Positions 15,731 through 24,628 of a stretch of DNA of 64,000 nucleotides are shown here, piece after piece (positions within the stretch are counted from its first letter, which is position 1; each line of letters starts with the position of its first letter). Origin of the DNA: CAZJHX01 sp964545715. Its GTDB lineage: Bacteria; Myxococcota_A; UBA9042; GCA-2863065. Location: positions 55,420-119,419 of the forward strand of contig CAZJHX010000010.1 in assembly GCA_964545715.1 (NCBI GenBank), written 5' to 3'. The notes beneath the pieces are model-generated. The model was not told where the DNA came from and searched no databases. It saw nothing but the letters and a program-made list of their open reading frames with translations. Position numbers and translations under genes: made by a program.

Positions 15731-18532
15731 ATGAGTTGTGACTTAGAGTCTCTTGTCGCCCCTGTCCAGCCCCGTCCGCAGCTTCAGCGTCGCAACTCGG
15801 CGCCGTCCCGCCTTCGAAGCCGGGTGCCCCTCACATACAAACAGCAGGTCGAGCGGCTGCGTCCGGTCAGCGGGCACCCCGAGGTTGGAGCGACGCTGGA
15901 CGAGCACCTGCGGCGCAAGCAGGAGACGACAGCCCACCGCCACCAGACTCAGGATGCGCTGTCGGCCACCGACGATCCGCGCTCGCTGATCGCCACGGTC
16001 GGCATGCAGCGCCCCGATGAGCTGGCGCCGCGCTTTGCCGAGAACTCGATCGCCAAAGAGAAGGAGGACATGCCCTACTACCACCATGCTCAGATGGTGA
16101 TGGGGCAGTACGGCAAGTACTTTTCGGAGCGCAACAAGCGGCACGACGCGCGCATGGCTGAGCGGGACGATGACTCGCTGATCAGCGACAAGCTGATGAA
16201 GATGATGTTGATGTTTCATGACATCAACAAGCTGCGCTCCATCGAGCGACACGGCGGGATTGGCGAGCATGTCGACACCGTGTGCGGGGTGGCGGAGTTC
16301 AGTCGCGACTGGGGCTTCTCGCCGACCGAGATCCGCATGGCGTGTGTGATGGTCGGCTCCGACCCGCTGGGCGAGTATTTCAAAGAGGTGCAGGACATCA
16401 AGGGCAGCGCCACGGCCCTGCGCGACCAGGTGCGTCCGACGTTGGAGGCGGCTCGGCAGCGCTGCTTCAAGACCCTGGTCAAGCTCGCCCGGGAGGCCGG
16501 TGTGCCGCCGTCAGGCATGCCCGAGTTCTTTGAGCGCTACATGCAGTTCTACCAGTCGGACTTCTCGTCGTATTCGACGGACTCCACGTATCAGGATCGC
16601 GACTTCAAGCCGGGGGATAATCCGACGGGCAGGCGGGACGAGTACGCCGGCCCGGCGTCGTTTACGCCCGAGTTTTTTGAGCACACCGACGACGAGGATG
16701 CGTCGTCACCGCTGGAGCTGTCCAGCGACGGATCCCGACTGCGCTTTGCGTCCTGCAAGCGTCTCAACCAGGCCGCGGGCGAGCTGGCGGGCATGTTCGG
16801 CGGCGACGAGCTGGACGCGAACCTGGCGCGCTACGCACCCGCAGAAGAGACCCGGCGCCAGACCCGACGCGACACACGCAATGAGGTGCAGCGCGCCGAT
16901 CTGGAGATGCGCCGCGACCGTGGCGAGCAGGCGATGGCGGAGAACGAGTACATGGACTTTGAGGCGCCGGTGGTGGCGCTGAGCCGCGCTCTGTCAGCGC
17001 TTGGATCCGGCAGCCGGCTGTCGACGGTGGTCGGGGAGATCGCGCAGCTGGAGGAGAGCGTCGCAGCCGCCCAGGTCGTGGAGCGCTTCAAGCTGGCGCC
17101 CCGTGTCGCCGCAACGGTCGCCGCCGCCTGCCGCGCGCTGGTGGGGATGGGCCCACAGGAGGGCGAGGCCGCCGAGGTGATGCAGCAGTTTGGAGAGGGC
17201 GGCGTGTTTGTGCGCAAGCTGTTTGGGGAGGACAACGACCCCAGCCGGTCGATCGTCTCCAAAGACCTCAACGCCATCCAGGAGACTATCGTGGGCAAGC
17301 CGATGACCCCGTACGTGCGGCCGTCGACGCTGGTTCACGAGGGGATCCCGACAAACCTGACCAACGCCGGTGAGGAGCTGCTGCACTCCAGCGGCTTGAT
17401 CTACGACCAGGACACCCCGCTGGCGCCGTCGACCAAGGAGCATTGCGAGTCCAAGGCGCTGGGCAACGTGCTGAGCGCGCGCGTCCAGGGCCGCATTCAC
17501 GACGGCGAGACCTGGCGCAACATCGTACGCACGCCGATCGAGGCCATGGGGGGCAAGAGCTACGAGTCGCGCGAGGGGCTGGTCGAGAAGTTGAAAGAGA
17601 TGGAGCTGCGCCGCTCGGGCAAAATCCCGGACCTGAGCACCAAAGAGCTGGTTTTGGCCGTGCTCGAGCCCGTCAAAGAAGAGCAGGTCAGCGACGAGCT
17701 TTTCGGGTCCGCGCTGGAGGCCTACATGGATGTGCATCCGCTGCCGGAGTTCATCGCTCGCCAGGTCGTGCACTGCTTTGGCAAGCTCCAGGCGCGCCAG
17801 GTCGTGCCGCCCGGTCACCGGCGCTTCCAACGGAGGGCGGCCGGGCGCTCGCTGGTGCTGCTGCGATTGGCGGCGGGTGTTGCTCGAAAAGACCGTCCGC
17901 ACTCGATCTACGGTGGCGAGAAGGACGACAGGGGCCTGCGCCCGGGCAACCGCTACCACCGCGAGGACAAGCGCGAGACCAGGCTGGGCAGCTCCGAGCT
18001 GGAGGGCTACGACGGGCACACCTTCCAGACCAACGAGTGCCTGATGCTGCCGGACACGCCGGACCTGATCCGCGGGGTCTACTCCAACGGCTACTCGATC
18101 AAAAGCCGGCTGCACAGCTTGAACCTCGCCCGTGAGCTGCAGGTGCAGACGGGCCAGGCGCACGGGCTTTATGACTACGACGCGCGCCACGGCATGGCGC
18201 CCAACTCGGTGCCTGCGGTGCTGGACGAGATCCACGCGCGTCTGGGCCGGGGCGACGAGATCGCGCCGTCGTCGGGCATGAAGCCGGTGGTCGAGGAGGA
18301 GTCGGACGAGGTGGTCGTGGAGAGAGACGACGAGCAGCAGCCCAAGCCGGTTGTGGAAGAGAAGCCTGTCATGGATCGCGCCGCCCTGCTGCGGGCGCTG
18401 CCGGGGATGCGGGCCGCGATCAACGGCGATCCGCGGTTTGCCACCGTGCAGTCGCACTGCCAGACGGCGACGCGTTGGATGCCGGATCAGACGCCGGTCA
18501 AGAAGCGCGTTAGCGATCGCGGCGACGACTGA
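15731..18532 (+). CDS. Large HD-motif protein of unknown function
   Basis: 933 aa with no signal peptide or membrane segment, so probably cytoplasmic or a secreted effector without a classic signal. I do not recognise the family. Residues ~118-230 resemble an HD phosphohydrolase domain: HH at 118-119 in YYHHAQMV, then MMLMFHDINK with His163-Asp164 (compare LLHDIGK), and a later GSDPLGEYF Asp. A second conserved-looking block is ETWRNIVRTPIEAMGGKSYESREGLVEKL near residue 600. The C-terminus is acidic (VVEEESDEVVVERDDE). The sigma54 promoter suggests conditional expression. It is followed after 16 bp by an acyltransferase, so they probably form an operon. The start is uncertain (ATG 15731 or GTG 15824). 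Confidence 0.78.
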   Translation: MSCDLESLVAPVQPRPQLQRRNSAPSRLRSRVPLTYKQQVERLRPVSGHPEVGATLDEHLRRKQETTAHRHQTQDALSATDDPRSLIATVGMQRPDELAPRFAENSIAKEKEDMPYYHHAQMVMGQYGKYFSERNKRHDARMAERDDDSLISDKLMKMMLMFHDINKLRSIERHGGIGEHVDTVCGVAEFSRDWGFSPTEIRMACVMVGSDPLGEYFKEVQDIKGSATALRDQVRPTLEAARQRCFKTLVKLAREAGVPPSGMPEFFERYMQFYQSDFSSYSTDSTYQDRDFKPGDNPTGRRDEYAGPASFTPEFFEHTDDEDASSPLELSSDGSRLRFASCKRLNQAAGELAGMFGGDELDANLARYAPAEETRRQTRRDTRNEVQRADLEMRRDRGEQAMAENEYMDFEAPVVALSRALSALGSGSRLSTVVGEIAQLEESVAAAQVVERFKLAPRVAATVAAACRALVGMGPQEGEAAEVMQQFGEGGVFVRKLFGEDNDPSRSIVSKDLNAIQETIVGKPMTPYVRPSTLVHEGIPTNLTNAGEELLHSSGLIYDQDTPLAPSTKEHCESKALGNVLSARVQGRIHDGETWRNIVRTPIEAMGGKSYESREGLVEKLKEMELRRSGKIPDLSTKELVLAVLEPVKEEQVSDELFGSALEAYMDVHPLPEFIARQVVHCFGKLQARQVVPPGHRRFQRRAAGRSLVLLRLAAGVARKDRPHSIYGGEKDDRGLRPGNRYHREDKRETRLGSSELEGYDGHTFQTNECLMLPDTPDLIRGVYSNGYSIKSRLHSLNLARELQVQTGQAHGLYDYDARHGMAPNSVPAVLDEIHARLGRGDEIAPSSGMKPVVEEESDEVVVERDDEQQPKPVVEEKPVMDRAALLRALPGMRAAINGDPRFATVQSHCQTATRWMPDQTPVKKRVSDRGDD

Positions 18533-18548
18533 GCGATACTGAGCGCCG

Positions 18549-19388
18549 ATGGGCTGGCGTGACCTGGTTTTAAGCGACGACTACGACATCGACAGCCTCG
18601 TCAATCGCGACGAGGCGGTGATCGAGCGCATCGCGCCGATCGCCGAGTGGGTGCGCCGCTATCACAAAGCCAGCGTGAGTGGGCTGGAGCACGTGCCGGA
18701 CGGCCCGGCGCTGTACGTCGCGAATCACAACGCGGGCTTTTGGACCCCGGACACCTGGATCTTCACAAAAGCGGTCTACGATCGTTTCGGCATCGACGCC
18801 GTCCCCTACGGACTGGGCCACGAGTTTGCGATTCGTCTGCGCGGTGCCCACTCGCTGCTGGTCAAGCTGGGCGCCGTGCGAGCCAGCCACGACAACGCTC
18901 AGCGGCTGTTTGAGGCCGGCAAGAAGGTGCTGGTGTATCCGGGTGGGGACGAGGACGCCTGGCGCCCGTTCAGCCGGCGCCATGAGATCGTCTTCGGGGG
19001 GCGCCGCGGCTACATCCGGTTGGCGCTGCGGGCCGGCGTGCCGATCGTGCCGGTGGTCTCGTGCGGCGCGCATTCCACCTGGGTGGTGATGAGCGACAAC
19101 AAGTGGCTGGCCCGGCTGATCGGCGTCGACCGCTCGCTGCGAATCAAGGTCTGGCCGACGATCTTGAGCATGCCCTGGGGCGTGACCGTGGGCCCGCCAC
19201 CGCCGTATCTGCCGTTTCCCAGCCGCATCCTGATCGAGGCGCTGGAGCCCATCCGGTTCGACCGCACGGGGCCGGAGGCGGCGGCAGACGATAGCTGGGT
19301 CGCCCACTGCGCGCGGCGTGTGGAGTCCAGGATGCAGACGTGCCTGGATCGGCTCAGCGTGGAGAGGCGCCGGCTGCGTCAGGCGTAG
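18549..19388 (+). CDS. PlsC/DGAT-like lysophospholipid acyltransferase
   Basis: 279-aa glycerolipid acyltransferase of the MGAT/TMEM68-like branch of the PlsC superfamily. The acceptor-site block is VANHNAGFWTPD, with the catalytic His in NH and an Asp beyond the usual HX4D distance. The second block VYPGGDEDAWRPF replaces the FPEG motif and is typical of this branch, followed by GYIRLALRAGVPIVPVVSCG. It probably transfers an acyl group from acyl-CoA or acyl-ACP to a lysolipid at the inner membrane. Being 16 bp after the sigma54-driven HD-motif gene, it is likely co-expressed. Confidence 0.82.
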   Translation: MGWRDLVLSDDYDIDSLVNRDEAVIERIAPIAEWVRRYHKASVSGLEHVPDGPALYVANHNAGFWTPDTWIFTKAVYDRFGIDAVPYGLGHEFAIRLRGAHSLLVKLGAVRASHDNAQRLFEAGKKVLVYPGGDEDAWRPFSRRHEIVFGGRRGYIRLALRAGVPIVPVVSCGAHSTWVVMSDNKWLARLIGVDRSLRIKVWPTILSMPWGVTVGPPPPYLPFPSRILIEALEPIRFDRTGPEAAADDSWVAHCARRVESRMQTCLDRLSVERRRLRQA

Positions 19389-19394
19389 CGCCGG

Positions 19395-19560
19395 GATGTC
19401 CTCGGCCGAAATAGCGACGCATTGGCGGGCCGCCTCGCCGCCTCGCTGCGTTGGGTCGCTTCGCTCTCGCTCGCCGGGGCGCCACCCCGCCTTCGCTCGC
19501 CCGCCTTGCGAGTCGACGAGCCGTCCGCGCCAATGGGTCACCATTTCTGCCGAGGACATC
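19395..19560. repeat. MITE-like or extragenic palindromic element
   Basis: The ends are a 33-bp imperfect inverted repeat: 19395-19427 and 19528-19560, both beginning or ending with GATGTCCTCGGC/GCCGAGGACATC and reaching ATTGGCG/CGCCAAT (about 4 mismatches). Similarity continues inward for another ~20 bp (CTCGCCGCCTCGC against CTCGTCGACTCGC). The centre is GC-rich and holds no gene. It starts 7 bp after the acyltransferase stop, and its other end coincides with the stop of the ORF remnant at 19560. It could be a mobile palindromic repeat or a long stem-loop terminator. Only one copy is in the window. Confidence 0.6.
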
Positions 19561-19916
19561 TACGCGGACGGCCACAGCGATCGCGGTGTTCTCGGACCGC
19601 CGACGGGGCCGCGAGGGTCCTGGCGGCCGCGAACGGGCGCTGACGCGAACAGCGTGACCGACCCCAGCCCGGTGCCCATGCCGAAGTCGATGTAGGCGTC
19701 GCCGCAACTTCCCGGCGACCGACGGGCGTTCCATGACGGCTCGAGCAGCTGGGTGCGCCGGTTGAACGACGCTCGCGCAAAGCCCGGGGCCACCCACAGC
19801 TGGGCGACCTCGCGCCACTCGGTGGTGCGACCGTTGCGGGTGAGCCTGGCAAACAGCGTTGCGGTGCGGGTTGAAGAAGACGGACCAGTGGCGAAACTTG
19901 TAGAGAGTGCGGACAT
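19560..19916 (-). pseudogene. Gene remnant or small hypothetical CDS
   Basis: A 118-codon minus-strand ORF whose middle looks protein-like (WREVAQLWVAPGFARASF, then CGDAYIDFGMGTGLG) but whose C-terminus turns into proline/arginine-rich sequence and stops at the edge of the palindromic element. No start signal, partner gene or family was recognised. Its sequence suggests the N-terminal part of a former gene cut by the element. A chance ORF cannot be excluded. Confidence 0.3.
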
Positions 19917-19993
19917 GAAAAAGACGACCCCTTTGCTTGGTAGATTCCGTCCAATCTGAGGAAGGGGTCGGGTCGGATTGTTGGGAGGCGCAG

Positions 19994-20147
19994 GTCAGCC
20001 GTGCAGGCTCAGCGGGGAATTGAACCGCCCCGGGTTTGTCGGAGGCCCCAGACGTTGGGAGACTGGGACCATGGCAAACATGGTTGTGTTTCTGCAAGCG
20101 GCAGCACAAACACGGTTGTGTTTTGACGCGTCAGCCACGCAGGCTCA
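19994..20147. repeat. Short imperfect direct repeats in a non-coding stretch
   Basis: Two pairs are nested here. GTCAGCC(GT/AC)GCAGGCTCA occurs at 19994-20011 and again at 20130-20147, where it overlaps the end of the RCC1-like gene. AAACA(T/C)GGTTGTGTTT occurs at 20076-20091 and 20108-20123. They suggest a small local duplication involving the 3' end of the RCC1-like gene. The rest of 19917-20144 shows no gene. Confidence 0.45.
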
Positions 20148-21095
20148 ACGCGGAGCGGCGTTGGCCGGCAGGCCCAGCACCTTGACCGGCGTCGTGCTGG
20201 CCTGCAGCTTGCCGTGGCCCAGCTGACCGTAGTCGCCTTCGCCCCAGCACCACACGGCGCCGGTCGCGTCTACGGCGCACACGAAGCCGGCGCCCACGGA
20301 CAAGTCCACGGCGCCTGTGATTGTCGGTATCGCCGTCAGCTTCGCGCCGCGCCGGCTGCAGCCGACCGTGCCCGTCTTGTGGATCAGGCAGACGCGCTCG
20401 TTGTTGCGCGTCACGGCGACGGCATCGGTGACTCTCAACGCCGGTGGCGCCTCGGACGCCTCCAGCACGCACTGGACGCGCCCGCCGACGACGCCGCACA
20501 GTCCGCTGGTCGCTACGGCGATGTCCTGTGCGCCCGTCAGCCAGGGGCGGGGCGGCGCCAGGATCGACGATGGCTGCCGTGAGGCGTACGACCAGCACTC
20601 GACCATGCCGCTTTTTCGGCGTGCGCAGCCCAAGCCGTCGCGCATGGCGATTTGTGATGCCTTGCCCAGCTTGCCCAGGGTCCGCGGCGGCCGGCTCTGG
20701 CCCCAGCACGCGATGGATTGGTCGCGGCGGATGACGCAGGCGCCCCGATTGAGCACCTGCACCGCCACCGCATCGGAGACGCCCTTGACCGCCTTGGGCA
20801 CACGCCGCACGGGCTCGTCGCGGGCAAAGGCCTCACCCCAGCACGCGACGGCGCCATTTCGACGGACGGCGCACAGCAGATCATCCCCGACGGACAGATG
20901 CACGACGTCCTTGAGCGCCGGCACCGGACCCGCGCGCGGACGGGGCGTGATCGTCGTGCCGTCGCCCAGCTCGCCGTCGTTGTTTTCGCCCCAGCAGTAG
21001 ACCGCGCCGTCCAGCAGCACACAGGCGACGTCGTCACCGGCCGACACCTGCGGGGGCGCGCACGTGATGACCAACGCCAGCGCCTGCAGCACCAC
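20145..21095 (-). CDS. RCC1-repeat (beta-propeller) exported protein
   Basis: 316 aa starting with GTG at 21095, directly against the stop of the phosphatase gene. A short hydrophobic start (MVLQALALVITC) may be a signal. Seven or so RCC1-like blades can be read: SAGDDVACVLLDGAVYCWGENNDGELGDG, SVGDDLLCAVRRNGAVACWG, then weaker units with ACVIRRDQSIACWG and finally VSVGAGFVCAVDATGAVWCWGEGDYGQLGHG in slightly varied form. Each blade has paired Cys (xxCAV and xxCWG), a form common in exported bacterial RCC1 proteins. It is the last gene of a six-gene run that begins with the kinase at 28705. Role: probably a binding scaffold. Confidence 0.82.
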   Translation of the reverse strand: MVLQALALVITCAPPQVSAGDDVACVLLDGAVYCWGENNDGELGDGTTITPRPRAGPVPALKDVVHLSVGDDLLCAVRRNGAVACWGEAFARDEPVRRVPKAVKGVSDAVAVQVLNRGACVIRRDQSIACWGQSRPPRTLGKLGKASQIAMRDGLGCARRKSGMVECWSYASRQPSSILAPPRPWLTGAQDIAVATSGLCGVVGGRVQCVLEASEAPPALRVTDAVAVTRNNERVCLIHKTGTVGCSRRGAKLTAIPTITGAVDLSVGAGFVCAVDATGAVWCWGEGDYGQLGHGKLQASTTPVKVLGLPANAAPR

Positions 21096-22700
21096 CTACT
21101 TCAGCGCCTCGTGCAGGATGCGGCCCTCGCTCTGGCTGGGGGTCGTCACGCGCAGGAGGTGGGCCAGCGTCGGCGCCAGGTCGATCAACTCCACCGCCTT
21201 GGCGTGCAGGCCCGGCTTGATCCCGGGCCCGAAAAGGATGAGCGGCACGTGGGTGTCGTAGCGATAGGGCGTGCCGTGTCCGGTGCCCACCGTGCGCTTC
21301 ATGTAGCCCCAGATCCAATTCACGCGCGGCAGAATATAGACGTCGCCGCCGCGGTCCGGGTGAAAGCTGCGCGCGATCTGGCTGGTCAGGCGCGTGCGCG
21401 GATATGCGCCGGTGCGCAGCTGGGTGCGGGTGTACACGTCCGATACGCCCCGAACCTTGCGCAGGACGCGGGCGGCCTCTTCCTCCACAGTCTTCTGGTC
21501 CAGCTTCTTGGCCTTCACCAGCTTGGGGTTCACCCACAGCCAGGGCGCTTTGAGTCCCGCGGTCCAGACGCCCTTGCCGAAGCGCTTGGACAAGCCGGCG
21601 TTGACGGCGGCCGCCAGATCCTCCGGCCAGACCCGTCCGGCGTCGTGTCCCAGGGACGTCATGTATTCGGGCACCGCGGCGGTTCCGTGGTCGGCGGTCA
21701 GGGCCAGGACGTACTTGCCGGCGCCGACCCTCGCATCCAGAAACGCCAGCAGGTCGCGTGTAAAGCTGTCCACATCGAAGATCAGCGACGTCAGCTCGTG
21801 GCTGTGCGGCCCGTAGTTGTGGCCCGCGTAGTCGAAGGTGCTGATGCCGATCGCCAGGATATCGGGCACGTCGTCCTTGCCCAGCCCCTCGGCGTCGATG
21901 GCGGCCTTGACCAGGTCCAGCTCGACCTGCATGGCGTATGGCGTGTTGGACCACGCCTTGAAGTAGCTGTAATCCCGCTTGTTCTGCAGTCCGGTAATCG
22001 TTCGCGGAAAGGTGCGGCCCAGCCCCTCATACCGCGTCTCCCAGGGCGCGTCGTCGGCGGTCGCCAGCTCATACGCCGCGGCGGGTCCGTTGCGGTCCCA
22101 GACCTTTCCAAAGTCGGCCTCAGGGCGCTTGAGGTCATTGAAGCGCTCCGCCCAGTCCACCAGGTTGTCGCCGTAGTAGGTGCTGCTGACGAAGCGGCCC
22201 GCCATCTTGTCGAACCAGATCGCTTTGCCGCGCCGCCCGGCCAGCAGCACGCTGGCGCGGTCCTTCAGGGAGATGGCCACGACCTTGGATTCCCGGTTGG
22301 CCAGCCGCAGCTCGTCGCCGACAGTGCTGGCCAGCAGGTTGCGCGGGGAGGCGCCCAGGGCTTTGACCTTGCAGCCGGTCAGCTGCGTCTTGTGATCGTC
22401 GCAGGGCTGCACCATCTTTCCGGCTTCATCGTCGAAGTACGAGTTGCCCACCACACCGTTTCGGTAAGCGTACGCGCCGGTCAGCTGAACGGCGTGGCCG
22501 GGCCCCGTGTAGGTCACGCCGTAAAGGTAGTGTGCGTCCGAGAAGCTGGACCCCTCGCGCAGCAGCCGCTTGAGCCCCCCGTCGCCAAAGAATCGGCCGA
22601 AGCGCGTCAGGTAGTCGTAGCGCATCTGGTCGACGGACACGACGACCACCAGCCGAGGCGCGGTCGTGGCCTCGGCAGCGCCGGTCTGCAGGCATAACAA
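21096..22700 (-). CDS. Alkaline phosphatase superfamily protein (PafA-like)
   Basis: About 534 aa. VVVVSVDQMRYDYL carries the first metal Asp. TYTGPGHAVQLTG carries the nucleophile Thr of PafA-type phosphomonoesterases. FDYAGHNYGP and LTADHGTAAVPE carry the remaining metal ligands (Asp, His, Asp-His). The annotated start is a TTG, but the open frame extends upstream into KTTLSAVAVLLCLQTGAAEA, an obvious signal peptide, with no ATG, GTG or TTG before the previous gene's stop. An ATT at 22742-22740 behind GAGAGG is the best candidate. The protein is therefore probably periplasmic with a rare start codon. It sits between the FHA-sigma54 activator and RCC1 genes. Confidence 0.83.
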   Translation of the reverse strand: MLCLQTGAAEATTAPRLVVVVSVDQMRYDYLTRFGRFFGDGGLKRLLREGSSFSDAHYLYGVTYTGPGHAVQLTGAYAYRNGVVGNSYFDDEAGKMVQPCDDHKTQLTGCKVKALGASPRNLLASTVGDELRLANRESKVVAISLKDRASVLLAGRRGKAIWFDKMAGRFVSSTYYGDNLVDWAERFNDLKRPEADFGKVWDRNGPAAAYELATADDAPWETRYEGLGRTFPRTITGLQNKRDYSYFKAWSNTPYAMQVELDLVKAAIDAEGLGKDDVPDILAIGISTFDYAGHNYGPHSHELTSLIFDVDSFTRDLLAFLDARVGAGKYVLALTADHGTAAVPEYMTSLGHDAGRVWPEDLAAAVNAGLSKRFGKGVWTAGLKAPWLWVNPKLVKAKKLDQKTVEEEAARVLRKVRGVSDVYTRTQLRTGAYPRTRLTSQIARSFHPDRGGDVYILPRVNWIWGYMKRTVGTGHGTPYRYDTHVPLILFGPGIKPGLHAKAVELIDLAPTLAHLLRVTTPSQSEGRILHEALK

Positions 22701-22747
22701 AACAGCGACAGCGCTGAGTGTGGTCTTTACGTCTTTGTAAATGGTGG

Positions 22748-24628
22748 TCAGCCTCTCAGCCCGATTCGTTCCATCACTTTGTACAGCCCCGGGCGGGTCA
22801 GGCCAAGCTCGCGCGCCGCCTGCGAGACGTTGCCGCCGGTGCGTGTCAGCGCGGTCTCCACCACCTGCCGCTCGGTCTGCTCCACGGCCTCGCGCAAGGT
22901 CGGCGGCAGCAGCGACGCGCGTGCGGGCGCGTTGCCCTTGCGCTGGGCGATGCTGTCGCTGAAGACATCGGGCTCGATCGGCTGACCGTCAGGGGTCAGC
23001 GCCACGGCGCGGATGATCTCGTTCTCCAGCTCCCGCACGTTGCCGGGAAACTCGTGCGCCGAGAGCGCCCACAGCGCCGCGGGGGCAAACCCCGGGATGC
23101 GCTTCTTGTTGCGGCGGCAGGCTTTTCCCAGCAGCCAGTGCGCAAGGATCGTGATGTCGTCGCCCCGCTCCCGCAGCGGCGGCACGCGCACCGTGACGGC
23201 GTTGAGGCGATACATCAGGTCCGCGCGAAACGTGCCGGCCTCCACCCGCGCCCGCAGGTCCCGGTGGGTCGCCGAGACGACCCGCGCGTCCACCTGAATC
23301 GACTTGGTCGCCCCGACGCGCCGCACCTCGCCGTCCTGCAGCACCCGCAGCAGCTTGGCCTGCATGGGCGCCGGCATCTCGCCGATCTCGTCCAAAAACA
23401 CCGTGCCCCGGTCGGCCTCTTCAAACAGCCCCTTCTTGTCCCGATTGGCGCCGGTAAAGGCGCCGCGCACGTGACCGAATAGCTCGGACTCCAGCAGGTT
23501 CTCGGGGACGGCGGCGCAGTTGAACGCCACAAACGCCTCTTTTGCGCGCGGACTCCAGCGATGCACCGCCTGCGCCAGCACCTCTTTGCCCGTGCCGGTC
23601 TCTCCCAAAAGCAGCACCGCCACGTTGGCGGGCGCGACGGTCCGGCAAAGCTCGATGGCCTGTAGAAAGGGGGGCGACGAGCCGATCGGATCGACGATCT
23701 GCGGGTCCTTGGCCTCCGCGCCGCGCAATCGCTTGTTCTCGGCCTCCAGGCGCCGGCGCTCCTGCTCACCCTCCTCGCGCACCGCCAGCGTGGCCGCCGA
23801 CAGGGCCACCAGCGGCGCGGCGACGGCCAGCGACTCCATCACGACTTTGGGCAGCGCGCCCGCACCCTGGGTGGTCCACGCGGCAAGCAGCCCGTGCCAG
23901 CTGTTTTTGGCCACCAGGGGGGCGACCACCGCGGCACGCAGCCCGCCGCGGGCGATGCTCTCGGTCATGGGCAACTGCTCACCTGACTCCTCAAAGATGA
24001 CGACCTCTTTTCGGGACGCCGCCTCGCGCGCGAGCCCGGTCGGCGGCGTGTCTCCAGCCGACGCCGAGAAGCCGGAGCCGGTGACCAGCACCGAGTGCGC
24101 GTCGGCGCGCGGCAGCGTCTTCTTGAGCCAGTGCAGGGCGGTCTCGGCCAGCGCCTGTGGGGTCTCCGCGGAGATCGCGCGTGCCGACAGCGCGACCAGC
24201 GCGTCGTTGCCCGTCGTCATCAGGTTGGAGAGCGGGGCGGACGCCAGGATGGTGCGCTCGGTGCGTGGACCCGCCTCGTACGGCGCCGCCCCCGCCTCGA
24301 TTCGGATGCGCACGGGCGAGTCCGCGGCGCCCAACAGAAGCGTGTCACCCGGCATAAGCGGGACGGCTGCTCCCGCCGGCAGCGGCGTGGGCTCTGCAGC
24401 GCCGCCTCGTAACAAGGCGGAGCCGTTGCTGCTGTCCAGATCGGTGTACTCGTAGCCGGCGCCGCCCGCCTTCAGCATGCCGTGACGTCCGGACACGGTG
24501 CCGCTCTCGATCACCAGATCGCAGTGCGGATCGCGCCCGACCAGCCCGTCCTGCCCGGTCAGCAGAAAGACGGCGCCGTCCGCGTTGTGCGGCCCCGGCT
24601 CGACGATCAGCCTTATTGAGAGAACCAT
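22748..24628 (-). CDS. Sigma54-dependent activator with FHA and GAF domains
   Basis: 626-aa enhancer-binding protein. The N-terminal FHA domain (about 25-95) has GRDPHCDLVI, SGRH and DLDSSNG, so it should bind phosphothreonine. A GAF-like region follows (about 150-300). The AAA+ domain has Walker A GETGTGKE near residue 340, the sigma54-contact loop GAFTGA near 387 and Walker B GTVFLDEIGEM. The C-terminal Fis-type HTH reads GGNVSQAARELGLTRPGLYK. Lying three genes after a Ser/Thr kinase in the same run, it is probably activated by kinase phosphorylation, as in myxobacterial FHA activators. It overlaps the upstream gene by 16 bp. Confidence 0.93.
   Translation of the reverse strand: MVLSIRLIVEPGPHNADGAVFLLTGQDGLVGRDPHCDLVIESGTVSGRHGMLKAGGAGYEYTDLDSSNGSALLRGGAAEPTPLPAGAAVPLMPGDTLLLGAADSPVRIRIEAGAAPYEAGPRTERTILASAPLSNLMTTGNDALVALSARAISAETPQALAETALHWLKKTLPRADAHSVLVTGSGFSASAGDTPPTGLAREAASRKEVVIFEESGEQLPMTESIARGGLRAAVVAPLVAKNSWHGLLAAWTTQGAGALPKVVMESLAVAAPLVALSAATLAVREEGEQERRRLEAENKRLRGAEAKDPQIVDPIGSSPPFLQAIELCRTVAPANVAVLLLGETGTGKEVLAQAVHRWSPRAKEAFVAFNCAAVPENLLESELFGHVRGAFTGANRDKKGLFEEADRGTVFLDEIGEMPAPMQAKLLRVLQDGEVRRVGATKSIQVDARVVSATHRDLRARVEAGTFRADLMYRLNAVTVRVPPLRERGDDITILAHWLLGKACRRNKKRIPGFAPAALWALSAHEFPGNVRELENEIIRAVALTPDGQPIEPDVFSDSIAQRKGNAPARASLLPPTLREAVEQTERQVVETALTRTGGNVSQAARELGLTRPGLYKVMERIGLRG

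Noticed and set aside
16994..18457. 487-codon minus-strand ORF opposite the HD-motif gene
   Set aside because: Antisense to a gene with a good promoter and a co-directional partner; composition is that of a shadow frame.
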